NCBI RefSeq assembly: GCF_015645445.1
Contig: NZ_JADOGI010000012.1
Coordinates: forward strand, 1-64,000
From: Nonomuraea cypriaca
GTDB taxonomy: Bacteria > Actinomycetota > Actinomycetes > Streptosporangiales > Streptosporangiaceae
Length of the DNA stretch: 64,000 nt
Reading direction: 5' to 3'
Notes under the pieces: model-generated
Database searches by the model: none
What the model was told of the DNA's origin: nothing
The model's input: the letters and a program-made list of their open reading frames with translations, nothing else
Made by a program: the position numbers and the translations under genes
Shown: positions 30,696-38,922 of the stretch, one piece after another
Layout: every line of letters begins with the position of its first letter
How positions within the stretch are numbered: the stretch's first letter is position 1

Positions 30696-33602
30696 TTACT
30701 GCGGGTTCAGCGCGACCCGAAACCCGATGTCGTCGTTCCGGTTATCCACTGGATTGCGGAATCGGTACGCGGCGTCCAGACCTTCGATGGTGAACCACCA
30801 GTTCCCACCGCGCAGCACGCGCATTGACGCATTACCGGTGCTCACCACCGGATCCACGGTAACCTGGTCCAGTCGCGCGCTGTAGGCGTCTGGGTCCCAG
30901 ACGTCCAGGCACCACTCCCACACATTGCCGGCCTGGTCCATACAGCCGAACGGTCCCCGGCCGAGCGGGAACGACCCCACCGGTTCGGGGTGACTGTCGA
31001 TCTGCCCTTCGTAGTAGCAGGCCCTGGTGCGGTCAGGAGGCTCCGAGCCCCATGGATACCGTCTACCGTCCGTGCCGCGGGCCGCGTACTCCCATTGCGC
31101 CTCACTTGGCAGCGTGAACGGCAACCTGGAAAGGGTGGCCAGCCATCGGCAGAATTCGGTGGCGTCGTACCAGTTCACACCCACGACGGGTAGGTCCGGC
31201 CCGGCGAACATCGGCTCCCGCCAGAATGCGGGCTCCGAGTGCTGGGTCGCCTTGAGGAACAGTTCGTAGTGCCGGTTCGTCACTGTCGTTTCGGCCAGCC
31301 AGAACGAGGAGACGCGCACAAGATGCTCTGGCTGCTCGGCTACTCCGATGTCATCGGCGCCCATGGTGAACTGTCCGGCCGGTATCGGCCTCAGCAGGAT
31401 TCCGGTGAATGGCTCGACGATCGGCTCCTCCGGATTCATGACGGTGGTCGCCCTCGCCGTGGCGCTCTCGGCGGCCTTTTCCCGGATCCGGATCGCGAGT
31501 GCCGAGACTTCCGGGGAGTCGTGCCTGGACAGCGATCGCGCCACTCGGCTGATCTCGTGGTCCGGATGGTTGACGAACATGCGCAGGACGTGCGCTTTCG
31601 CGCCAGCCGGAACGGCGGGGTCCTCCAGGAAACGCACGAACGGCAGCGTGTTCAGCGATGTCACGGTTTCCACGCACTGGCGCAACGCCGCGTGGCTGCG
31701 TTCCACGAGCGGCGGCGTGAGCGCGGCGGCGAAGAACTGGGCCGCTGTCTCGCGGCTCGCGAGTTGGACCGTGAACAGCAGCACCTCGCGCCACCACTTC
31801 TCACCAAGGTGCGTAGCGGCCCGGACGAGCTCACGCGAGTTGTCTGCGAGGTGGCTCGCCGTCAAGTATTCCTGAAAGGTGAGATGGCTGAAGCTGTACG
31901 TTTCCGTCGACGGCGAAGTCAGCACACCGGCACCGTGGTGTAACCATTCCAGGACCGACTTGGGATCAGTCACGCGACCATCGGCCGTCCGTAGCTTCAC
32001 GATCGGCGTCGCTGTGATCCGCTCGAACTCTTCGGCGTCGAAGTCGCGTTCACCGGCGTTATGCAGATGGACGGCAAGCAGTCGCAGAATGGTGTGCGCG
32101 TCGGCCGCCGAAAGCGGCGGCTCGATGCCTTTTGCCCGCGCCCACCGGCCCAGCAGGGTACGGAGGCACTCCCGGTAGAAATCCACTTCGCTGTGCGGCA
32201 CTTCGCCACCCCGTAGCGCTATCACGCACAGCAGGCTGAGAATGAGTGGCGAAGACGCGAGCACCGCGAACCGGTGGTTGGCGACGCTCCGGGACACGAG
32301 ACTTTGGGCCAGTTCGTCACCGAGCAGCGACCAGTCGGTGGCTAAGCTCGCCCCACCGGACTCGGTGAAGCGCTGTGCCGCGTGGAACCACCGGCGGATG
32401 AACTCGGTGATCTTGGTATCCGGCAGCGGCCGCACTTCGAAGAATGAGAACCGGGGCCCGAGCTTGACGGCGTCCACCCGTGCGGCGGTCCGGCAAGACG
32501 CGACCAGAGTGATCTTACGGGCACGCAGGCCATGAGCCTGGCCGCGAAGATACGCGATCATGGCGGCCCGGGATGACGCGGCGCCGGCCTCGTCGATGCC
32601 GTCCAGCAACAGCAGCAGCCGACCGCGCCGCCACAACTGACGTACGAAGTCGTCCGGGAAACGACCCGGCGCGGCGGCGGCGAGCTCGGCCTCCACGAAC
32701 TCGGCCAGCGGCCGACGCATCGCCTCCGCGGTGAGGTGACGCAGTGGCACCAGAATCGGGACGGTGTCAACGTCCAGGCCGAACACGGAACCGCCGTGCA
32801 ACAGCGTGGTCGCCAGCAGATGAGCAAGCACGGTCGTCTTGCCCGCGCCAGGCTCGCCGAAGACAACCACACCCTGCATGGCTTCGTCCAGGCGGAGAAT
32901 GCCGTCGATCGTGACGTTGTGCGTATGGTCCTCGCTGCCCGAAGGCTGTCCCGGTCGCACAGTCCGCAATTCAGGGACGACGAAGACCTCGCCGAGCGGG
33001 AAGAAGTACTCTTGGCTGCCGACGCCAACCATTTCGATATAACCGTGCCGGTCGATCGCCCATTGCTGGTAGGCCTCCAGAGTGCCGGTGTCGACACGGG
33101 ACGGCGACGAGAGCATCCGTCGCCGCAGGGCGTGGCGAGCCACGGCGGCTGAGACGCGTGCCGTGAGATCGTCTACCACGGTGAAGAACTCGACCAGGCC
33201 CGTCCGCTGTAGTTTCGCCCGAAACTCCTCCAAACGTCTGCCGGGCTCGCCACGGTCGATTAGCTTAGGCGGCCACGGATGGTCGTCCTTGAGCAGGAAG
33301 ATCAGTGTAGGAATATCGTTGCGGATCGCAGCCTGATATTCCTCGGCGACGAACGATTCCTCATGACCTGGTGGCGTGAATCCGTACGACCAGGCCACGA
33401 TACCGACATAGAGGTCGCACGAGGCGACATCGGTGACACATCGCTCGATCGGCGGCATGGTGTCAGCGCCGTAGTCCTCCATCGCAACGCAATGGCAGCC
33501 CAGTCGCCGGATGGCATGGATGACGCCGTCCCGGTAGGCGCCCAGGTCACGGACGGTCGACGAGACGTACACCTTGAGCGCGCCGGCCGATTTCTCCGAC
33601 AT
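30696..33602 (-). CDS. STAND NTPase: DUF4062-NACHT-FGE-like domain fusion
   Basis: 968 residues, AGGGGGC just upstream. Residues 1-95 are DUF4062 (KVYVSSTVRDLGAYR), a Rossmann-like domain found at the N-terminus of NLR-type proteins. A NACHT/STAND ATPase follows, with Walker A GEPGAGKTT (249-257) and Walker B LLLLLDGIDEAG (329-340), then a helical region. Residues 734-968 are a formylglycine-generating-enzyme/SUMF1-type C-lectin fold (PAGQFTMG, NWYDATEFCRWL, ends NRNDDIGFRVAL). The two catalytic Cys of true FGEs are absent: the site reads RGGNWWFTIEGLDAAYRFR. It therefore probably binds a ligand. It is first in the operon, so the switch is made with the six enzymes. Confidence 0.88.
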   Translation of the reverse strand: MSEKSAGALKVYVSSTVRDLGAYRDGVIHAIRRLGCHCVAMEDYGADTMPPIERCVTDVASCDLYVGIVAWSYGFTPPGHEESFVAEEYQAAIRNDIPTLIFLLKDDHPWPPKLIDRGEPGRRLEEFRAKLQRTGLVEFFTVVDDLTARVSAAVARHALRRRMLSSPSRVDTGTLEAYQQWAIDRHGYIEMVGVGSQEYFFPLGEVFVVPELRTVRPGQPSGSEDHTHNVTIDGILRLDEAMQGVVVFGEPGAGKTTVLAHLLATTLLHGGSVFGLDVDTVPILVPLRHLTAEAMRRPLAEFVEAELAAAAPGRFPDDFVRQLWRRGRLLLLLDGIDEAGAASSRAAMIAYLRGQAHGLRARKITLVASCRTAARVDAVKLGPRFSFFEVRPLPDTKITEFIRRWFHAAQRFTESGGASLATDWSLLGDELAQSLVSRSVANHRFAVLASSPLILSLLCVIALRGGEVPHSEVDFYRECLRTLLGRWARAKGIEPPLSAADAHTILRLLAVHLHNAGERDFDAEEFERITATPIVKLRTADGRVTDPKSVLEWLHHGAGVLTSPSTETYSFSHLTFQEYLTASHLADNSRELVRAATHLGEKWWREVLLFTVQLASRETAAQFFAAALTPPLVERSHAALRQCVETVTSLNTLPFVRFLEDPAVPAGAKAHVLRMFVNHPDHEISRVARSLSRHDSPEVSALAIRIREKAAESATARATTVMNPEEPIVEPFTGILLRPIPAGQFTMGADDIGVAEQPEHLVRVSSFWLAETTVTNRHYELFLKATQHSEPAFWREPMFAGPDLPVVGVNWYDATEFCRWLATLSRLPFTLPSEAQWEYAARGTDGRRYPWGSEPPDRTRACYYEGQIDSHPEPVGSFPLGRGPFGCMDQAGNVWEWCLDVWDPDAYSARLDQVTVDPVVSTGNASMRVLRGGNWWFTIEGLDAAYRFRNPVDNRNDDIGFRVALNPQ

Positions 33603-33925
33603 GGCTGCCCCCTGCTACCGCAGTTTCCCGCCTAGCCATCTGACTATACTCTCGATCCATGTTGATCGTGGTTCCGAAGCTAAAGCGGAATACGATACCC
33701 GCTGGATTTGGATCAGGTTGGCTGCTTGATATCCTCGTGCCGCCAGCGGTGAATAATCCCATTCTGGGGCAGGATAAGTAAATGTCGGGTCTTCAGGTAT
33801 GAAACCCAGTTTCCTCGGCGGTATCCAACCGAACGCGGATGTGGTTCCCATGGCCGAATCGATTGCCGCATGATGTGGCCTCGATGTCGCACAGCCGGTA
33901 CGTGCTCAAGTGGTGAATGTCGGAC
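33603..33925. other. AT-richer intergenic region upstream of the island operon
   Basis: 323 bases without a convincing gene. It is clearly less GC-rich than its surroundings. On the minus strand TATAGT (33643-33648) is a good -10 box 40 bases before the STAND start, but no matching -35 is clear. A 78-codon open frame (33615-33851, minus) lacks a ribosome-binding site and a recognisable domain. The region probably carries the operon promoter. Confidence 0.5.
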
Positions 33926-34858
33926 CTACGTAGTCAGGAACACCTCGTCGAGGTGCCACTCGAGAGCCTCGCGTTTCGGCCGGTCCCGAGGCCGGCCCGG
34001 AACGTTGATTTCCTGGCCGGCCCGGCGGTAGAACTCCTCGCCGTTCCCGAACTCCTCGCGCAGTCTCGGGCTGACCAGCAGTCGGTGCTTGGGATCGATC
34101 GCCAGGTAGCCGCGATCGAACAGCGTGTGCACATCCGAGCGGAGAAGTAATCCATTGTCCAGGCGATGCTCGCCCCCCGCCGCGACCGGGCGGATGTGGG
34201 CCGCCTGCAGAACTGGCCGGATCCGGTCCCCGCTGATCGCGCATCGGCGTTCGTACGCATGCAGGACTACGGCCTGGAAAGCCTGCTGGCCGAGCCTGCG
34301 CGGGGCCAGTCGGGGATCGCCGTAGACCGGCCCGTCCCGGTGCCATGGCTCCGACAGGTCGATGTTGACGCGGATGCCGATCCTGCGCAGCAGGTCATGA
34401 AAGTAGTCGGCTGCTCCGTGACTTGCGAGGTCGTAGCTTTTGCCCTGAACGATGTTGGGTGCGAAGTCTGGCGGTGGCCCGGCGATCCGGTCGTCCGGGA
34501 AAAAGAAGACGTCTCGGATGATGACGCAGCCGATGACCGGGTCCTCCCCAGGGACTATCGGCTGGCTGCGGTAGCGCCCGACCTGGTGGCGCAACTCGAC
34601 AAGGCTCGCAGCACCGTTGCCCTGCCCGAAGAGTTCCCATGCCTCCGAGACGCGAAGGGGCGCGAAGCCACTGAAGAAGCCACCGCCGACTACGCGGTTG
34701 TGAGGGTGGTGGGTCTTGAAGAAGAACGGTTCGCCATGGTCGAGCGCACGAAATTCGCGGCTGCTTGAGGGGCGCCAGAAGTTGACCTCGGTGAGCGTCG
34801 GACGCGCGGAGAGGAACCGGTACCAGCTTCCGTCAGTGACTCCGACGTACGCTTTCAC
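33926..34858 (-). CDS. HNH endonuclease with N-terminal PUA/ASCH-like domain
   Basis: 310 residues. Residues 1-120 (MKAYVGVTDGSWYRFL, EPFFFKTHHPHNRVVGGGFF) look like a PUA/EVE/ASCH-type fold that in relatives reads modified bases; this part is inferred from pattern only. Residues 205-265 hold an HNH domain: CAISGDRIRPVLQAAHIRPV, LDNGLLLRSDVHTLFDRG. The combination resembles modification-dependent (type IV-like) restriction enzymes. It stands on the same strand as the STAND operon, 323 bases upstream, and is not overlapping it, so it may be an independent defence gene in the same island. Confidence 0.8.
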   Translation of the reverse strand: MKAYVGVTDGSWYRFLSARPTLTEVNFWRPSSSREFRALDHGEPFFFKTHHPHNRVVGGGFFSGFAPLRVSEAWELFGQGNGAASLVELRHQVGRYRSQPIVPGEDPVIGCVIIRDVFFFPDDRIAGPPPDFAPNIVQGKSYDLASHGAADYFHDLLRRIGIRVNIDLSEPWHRDGPVYGDPRLAPRRLGQQAFQAVVLHAYERRCAISGDRIRPVLQAAHIRPVAAGGEHRLDNGLLLRSDVHTLFDRGYLAIDPKHRLLVSPRLREEFGNGEEFYRRAGQEINVPGRPRDRPKREALEWHLDEVFLTT

Positions 34859-34908
34859 GGGCGCAATTGTGCACGTTGCTGATCAACCTGCCAAGGGCTG
34901 ATTCGCAC

Positions 34909-35214
34909 TCAAGATGTTGTGGCGAGACGCGGCCGCATCCACGGGTACGGATCGGTGAGCGCCGTGCGCCTTGCTCGACGGCTCTGTTGTATCTGTTGAA
35001 GCGGCTCACCCGCAGTGTAGAAGCGTCCCCTTCCGTTGCCGTGTGGGATGAGGATTCCGGCGTTGGCGAGAGCTGCCAGATCGCGGGTCGCGGTCTGGTC
35101 CTCGACGCCAGTGCGCTTAAGATATCCAGCGCGCCGCACGCGGTAGCCCAAGACAGCCTCGAACATGGCGTCAATCGAGCGTTCGGGAAGCGTCCTCACA
35201 CGACGCCGGCCCAC
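34909..35214 (-). pseudogene. Remnant of a Fic-family gene (C-terminal winged helix only)
   Basis: 101 codons match the C-terminal winged-helix part of Fic AMP-transferase proteins (TATRDLAALANAGIL, GRGRFYTAG). The catalytic HxFx(D/E)GNGR motif and everything before it are missing; upstream DNA belongs to the PepSY gene. The fragment therefore looks like the leftover of a deletion or insertion at the right edge of the island. Confidence 0.6.
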
Positions 35215-35247
35215 CCTGGCAGGCCGGCGTCTCAGGAAAACGGGGGA

Positions 35248-35640
35248 TCAGTCGTCGTCGTGGTCGTCGTCCCGGCCCCCGTGGTCATCGTCCCGACCGT
35301 CGTCGTCTCGGCCGTCGTGGTCGTCTCGGCCCGTCGCGTGGTCGGTGACCCGGCCCGTGGCCGTGTCGACGTCCAGCTCGTGCCGCTGCGAGCCCTTGAC
35401 CAGGTCGATCTCCCACACGTCCGGCCGCGCGCTCCGTCGGTCGTAGTCGACCTCGCTGACCCAGGCTCCCGGTACCGTCTTGTGCGCGATTTCCATGGCC
35501 CGCTCCGCCGTGACCTTCGGCGCGATCGCGGCCGCGGTCGGCGTGGACGCGGAGGTCGTGGCGGCGAAGGCGGCGCCCCCGCCCGCGACCAGCGAGGTGA
35601 TCCCCATGCCGATGATGATGAACTTCTTCGTGATCTGCAT
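35248..35640 (-). CDS. Secreted PepSY-domain protein with Asp/His-rich tail
   Basis: 130 residues from the ATG at 35640 (GTGGGGAC just upstream). Signal peptide MQITKKFIII... with cleavage after AAFAA. A single PepSY domain follows (AMEIAHKTVPGAWVSEVDYD, WEIDLV, HELDVDTATGRV). The last about 30 residues are repeats of Gly-Arg-Asp-Asp with His, a possible metal-binding tail. PepSY proteins act outside the membrane, often next to two-component systems; the one at 36.9-38.9 kb lies nearby, and the upstream 11-bp-phased TTA repeats are shared with the gene divergent from it. Confidence 0.8.
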   Translation of the reverse strand: MQITKKFIIIGMGITSLVAGGGAAFAATTSASTPTAAAIAPKVTAERAMEIAHKTVPGAWVSEVDYDRRSARPDVWEIDLVKGSQRHELDVDTATGRVTDHATGRDDHDGRDDDGRDDDHGGRDDDHDDD

Positions 35641-35665
35641 GTCCCCACGAAATCGCGATCTCGGG

Positions 35666-35690
35666 TAACCGCGCGCTAAGCGGTGGTTAA
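35666..35690 (-). promoter_or_regulatory. Three TTA direct repeats at 11-bp spacing upstream of the PepSY gene
   Basis: On the minus strand TTA occurs at 35690-35688, 35679-35677 and 35668-35666, exactly 11 bases apart, within CCTTAACC-N4-CTTAG and a following GTTAC. The same arrangement occurs at 38923-38947. Direct repeats one helical turn apart are the normal binding pattern of OmpR/PhoP-family response regulators. They lie 26-50 bases before the PepSY start codon. Confidence 0.6.
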
Positions 35691-36138
35691 GGCCGCCTCC
35701 TCCCATCTCCTCACGGGAGCTCGCCTTGGAAGCGGCCGACATGCTGCATGCCTCTAGTGATACAAACGCCGGAAACCTCCACGTATCCTGCTTCAGGAGC
35801 CGCGATGTCCTATGCCACCACCCTCTTGTCACAGGCCGTCATGAGCGCCGTCGGGCGGGAGTGGGACCTCGCCCCGCCGACTGAGGCGTTCCGGGCCGAT
35901 GCCGGCGAAGAGACAGGCGGTGTCGTCCGGCTGCATGGCGGGGAAGAGTCCGCCGCCACGTCCTGTCTCCGTGTGGCCGTACGTCAAGGGCGACTGGCTC
36001 GACCGGGATGACCCCGAACAGCGTTCCCAGGCCGCCCGGTCTTGAAGTCGCTGATGTGGATGAAGGCGACTCCGGGCTCCAGCATCCGCAGCTCGGATTG
36101 ATGTTGATCACGGGACATCTCAGGCGGGTTTCTCTGAA
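35691..36138. other. Gap with possible degenerate coding remnants
   Basis: About 450 bases without a supportable gene. On the minus strand a 44-codon frame begins at ATG 36118 (MSRDQHQSELRM...) and stops at 35984; another frame overlaps it with a different reading. This looks like a decayed short gene, but no family is recognisable. A plus-strand frame from 35748 is equally unconvincing. Confidence 0.4.
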
Positions 36139-36789
36139 CTACCGGTAGGGCTTACGGCGTGCGAAAAGAAACGCTTGCGAAGCCTTCTCATCCGGGTCAA
36201 GCAGCATCTGGGCCTCGACCTCGAATCCGGCGTCACGCAGCCAGGTGGCCACCTGGTCCGGCTGGCGGAGGTGGACATGGACCTTCATCGGGTGACCGCC
36301 GTAGCCCTGTGTCTTCAACCGCGACTCGTCGCCGACGTGAAACAGGAGCTGCAGCGGTCCGCCTGGACGCAACGCTCGATGGAAGTGCCCGAACACACTC
36401 GGCACCTCGTCGTCTGGGATGTGGATCAACGACTGCCAGGCGAGCACGCCTGCCACAGAGGCGGCCGGGAGGTCCAGGTCCGTCATCGTGCCCACCTCGA
36501 ACCGCAGACCGGGGTGGTCGCGCCGGGCCACGTCGATCATTCCAGGGGAGAGGTCGATACCGAAGGCATCGACACCGAGCTCGTGCAGGTGGGCGGTAAC
36601 GTGTCCGGGGCCGCAGCCGACATCCGCCACCGGCCCGCCGCCCGCGGCCCGCACGTTGCCGGCGAACAACGCCAGAGCCGCACGGAGGTACTGATGCCCG
36701 GCGATGGCATCGCGCAGTTGGTCGGCGTAGCTGACAGCGACCGTGTCGTAAGAGGCTCGGGTGTCGGTCAACCAGTCGTCCGTGCTCAT
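36139..36789 (-). CDS. Class I SAM-dependent methyltransferase
   Basis: 216 residues from the ATG at 36789; a GTG at 36798 would add three. Methyltransf-type motif I is VADVGCGPGHVT, motif II FGIDLSPGMI, and VLAWQSLIHI plus LRPGGPLQLLF correspond to motifs IV and V. Substrate unknown, and no operon partner is visible; the histidine kinase gene 105 bases upstream is transcribed the same way but is a separate system. Confidence 0.85.
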   Translation of the reverse strand: MSTDDWLTDTRASYDTVAVSYADQLRDAIAGHQYLRAALALFAGNVRAAGGGPVADVGCGPGHVTAHLHELGVDAFGIDLSPGMIDVARRDHPGLRFEVGTMTDLDLPAASVAGVLAWQSLIHIPDDEVPSVFGHFHRALRPGGPLQLLFHVGDESRLKTQGYGGHPMKVHVHLRQPDQVATWLRDAGFEVEAQMLLDPDEKASQAFLFARRKPYR

Positions 36790-36893
36790 GACCGGCACGG
36801 TAGTCCATGATCACGAATGGCCGGAAAATGATGAGGCAGCAGGCGGGTTTGAGTAACGCTTCGTTGATGTCGGCTTCAAGGCCACATCCTCCG

Positions 36894-38132
36894 CTAAGGG
36901 GTGGTCAGGAACACCTCCACGCGCGCCCCGCCGCCCGCGGGCGCGGAGACGGTCAAGCTGCCTCCTGACGCCTCGGCGGTGCGGCGGGCGATGTCGAGGC
37001 CGAGCCCGGTCGAGCCGCCGCCGCTGTTCCCCCGTTCCAGGAGCGCGGGATCGAATCCCGGTCCCGAGTCCTCGACCGCCAGCAGGGCGCCGGCAGGATC
37101 GGGCGCCAATCGTACGGACATGGCGGATCCTTCGGGGGTGTGCGCGAAGACGTTGCCGAGCAGCGCGTCCACGCAGGCCGCCAGCTCCTCGGCACCCACC
37201 GCGACCGGCAGCGGCGCGGCGGGCAGGGAGACCGTCACCTCGCGCCCCTGGTCCTCGGCCAGCACCGACCAGAACCGCACCCGCTCCCGCACCACCGCCG
37301 CCGCGTCGCAGGAGTCGCGCCCGGCCGAGCGGCGCCGCGCCTCCGTGATGACCGCGCTCACCGCCCGCTCCAGCGCGTCCACCCTGGCCTGCATCCGCGC
37401 CGCCTCCTCCGGGTCGTGCAGTGACTCCGCGTCTAGCCGCAGACCCGTCAACGGGGTACGCAGCCGGTGCGACAGGTCCGCCACGGACTCCCGCTCCGCC
37501 ACCAGCAGTTCGTCGATCCGCCCCGCGAGCTGGTTGAGCGCCAGCGCCACGGAACGCACCTCGGGAGGCCCACCGAGCTCCGCCCGAGCCGTCAGATCGC
37601 CCCCCGCGAGCCGGTGCGAGACCCTGGCGAGCCCGTCCACCGGCCGCGTCACCGCCAGCGCCAGCCGGTCGGCCAGCACGATCCCCAGCACCACGAGCGC
37701 GAGGCCGAGCAGGAGCAGCGCCAGCCACGCCTCCCGCACGCCTCTCATCAGCTCGTCGTCCGGCACGAACACCCTGATCACGGCCGTGCCCTCGGGCGAT
37801 TGCGCCGAGACGAGCACCTCCGTGCCCCCTTCGGCGGAGGCGGTCACGCTGCGTCCCGTCGCGGCCAAGCGTACGGCGTCGGTACGGGTGGCGGCCTCGC
37901 CCACCGTACGCCCGTCGGGCAGGAACACCGTCACAGGACGCCGCACCTGCTCCACAGCCAGAGCCAGGTCCGGCGTGCCCACCGCGACCGCGACCGACTC
38001 GGCGGCGGCCGTGGCCCTGCTCAACGCGCCGTTCTCGGCCACGGCGCGGATCAGCAGCGCCATGGGCACCAGCAACGCGATCAGCACCAGCGACGTCGTG
38101 GCCGCCACCAGCAGCGCCAGCCACCGCCTCAC
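36894..38132 (-). CDS. Two-component sensor histidine kinase
   Basis: 412 residues from a GTG; an in-frame stop at 38163-38165 excludes a longer start. Two membrane spans (about 5-30 and 135-160) flank an extracellular sensor loop, followed by HAMP, a HisKA dimerisation domain with SHRLRTPLTG (phospho-His) and HATPase_c (DSGPGFDP, STGLGLDIAR). The partner response regulator lies upstream; a 25-codon ORF bridges the two by stop/start overlaps. Likely targets carry the TTA repeats described at 35666 and 38923. Confidence 0.92.
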   Translation of the reverse strand: MRRWLALLVAATTSLVLIALLVPMALLIRAVAENGALSRATAAAESVAVAVGTPDLALAVEQVRRPVTVFLPDGRTVGEAATRTDAVRLAATGRSVTASAEGGTEVLVSAQSPEGTAVIRVFVPDDELMRGVREAWLALLLLGLALVVLGIVLADRLALAVTRPVDGLARVSHRLAGGDLTARAELGGPPEVRSVALALNQLAGRIDELLVAERESVADLSHRLRTPLTGLRLDAESLHDPEEAARMQARVDALERAVSAVITEARRRSAGRDSCDAAAVVRERVRFWSVLAEDQGREVTVSLPAAPLPVAVGAEELAACVDALLGNVFAHTPEGSAMSVRLAPDPAGALLAVEDSGPGFDPALLERGNSGGGSTGLGLDIARRTAEASGGSLTVSAPAGGGARVEVFLTTP

Positions 38133-38206
38133 GACACCACCGGCCTCAGCGGCCCAGTGGCCTCAACCGGGTCCCACGGCAGGTCCCGTGCCAACGTGAG
38201 AGTCAT
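38129..38206 (-). CDS. 25-codon bridging ORF between response regulator and kinase
   Basis: ATG at 38206 overlaps the regulator stop (ATGA) and its own stop overlaps the GTG of the kinase gene (GTGA). The short peptide (MTLTLARDLPWDPVEA...) resembles nothing known. Its probable use is to carry ribosomes across the 70-base gap so that kinase translation stays coupled to the regulator; a functional peptide is possible but unsupported. Confidence 0.45.
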   Translation of the reverse strand: MTLTLARDLPWDPVEATGPLRPVVS

Positions 38207-38880
38207 GACGGCTCGACCAGCTTGACGCCGACGCCGCGCACCGTGTGCAGGTAACGCGGCTCGGACGCCGTCTCGCCCAGTTTCCTGCGCAGCCACGACA
38301 GATGCACGTCCACGGTCTTGTCCGCCCCGCCGTACGGCAACTGCCACACCTCGGTCAGCAACTCCCGCTTGGTGACCACCTCACCGGGCCGCGCGGCGAG
38401 ATAGTGCAGCACGTCGAACTCGCGCGGCGTCAGATCCAGCGCCGCCCCGTCGAGCGTGGCGGTACGCGCCCGCGGATCCACCCGCAGCGCACCCACCGCC
38501 AGCGGCTCCGGCGCCGACCCGCCCGCGCGCCGCAACACCGCCCGCACCCGCGCGTCGAGCTGCGCCGCGCTGTACGGCTTGACCACATAGTCGTCGGCCC
38601 CCGCATCCAGCACCGGAACCATCTCGGCGTCCCCGTCGCGGGCCGTCGCCACGATCACCGGCACCCGGCTGACCGCCCGCAACATCCGCAGCAGCTCAAC
38701 CCCGTCGAGATCGGGCAACCCCAGATCGAGCACGATCAGATCAGGACGATCCTGTACGGCCAGCCGCAGCCCGTCCAGCGCCGTCGGGGAGGAGGAGACG
38801 GCGTGACCCAGCTCCCGCAACCCGCGGCTGAGCGCCGTGCGAATCGCCACGTCGTCCTCGATGAGGAGAATGTCAGCCAT
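38203..38880 (-). CDS. OmpR/PhoB-family response regulator
   Basis: 225 residues. Receiver domain with acidic IEDD near the start, phospho-acceptor Asp in IVLDLGLPD (about residue 54), Thr in VATARDGD and Lys in VVKPYSA. The C-terminal winged helix (LTPREFDVLHYLAARPGEVVTK, VDVHLSWLRRKLGE) is of Trans_reg_C type. It is divergent from an exported protein across 93 bases that hold three 11-bp-phased TTA repeats, so it likely controls that gene, the PepSY gene and itself. Confidence 0.93.
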   Translation of the reverse strand: MADILLIEDDVAIRTALSRGLRELGHAVSSSPTALDGLRLAVQDRPDLIVLDLGLPDLDGVELLRMLRAVSRVPVIVATARDGDAEMVPVLDAGADDYVVKPYSAAQLDARVRAVLRRAGGSAPEPLAVGALRVDPRARTATLDGAALDLTPREFDVLHYLAARPGEVVTKRELLTEVWQLPYGGADKTVDVHLSWLRRKLGETASEPRYLHTVRGVGVKLVEPS

Positions 38881-38922
38881 ATGAAGGAACGTAGACGCTT
38901 CCTGGTCATGCGTGAGGCGGCG

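Noticed and set aside
30696-31400. True sulfatase-activating formylglycine-generating enzyme
   Set aside because: The pair of catalytic Cys required for FGE activity is absent, and no sulfatase gene is near.
33615-33851. 78-codon minus-strand ORF before the STAND gene
   Set aside because: No ribosome-binding site or known domain, and it covers the likely -10 box of the operon; kept only as a note.
24963-35247. A diversity-generating retroelement within the island
   Set aside because: No reverse transcriptase frame or second copy of the STAND 3' sequence was found in the window.
34867-35679. 270-codon plus-strand frame over the Fic remnant and PepSY gene
   Set aside because: Antisense to the PepSY gene; Val/Arg-rich low complexity produced by the Asp-rich tail repeats.
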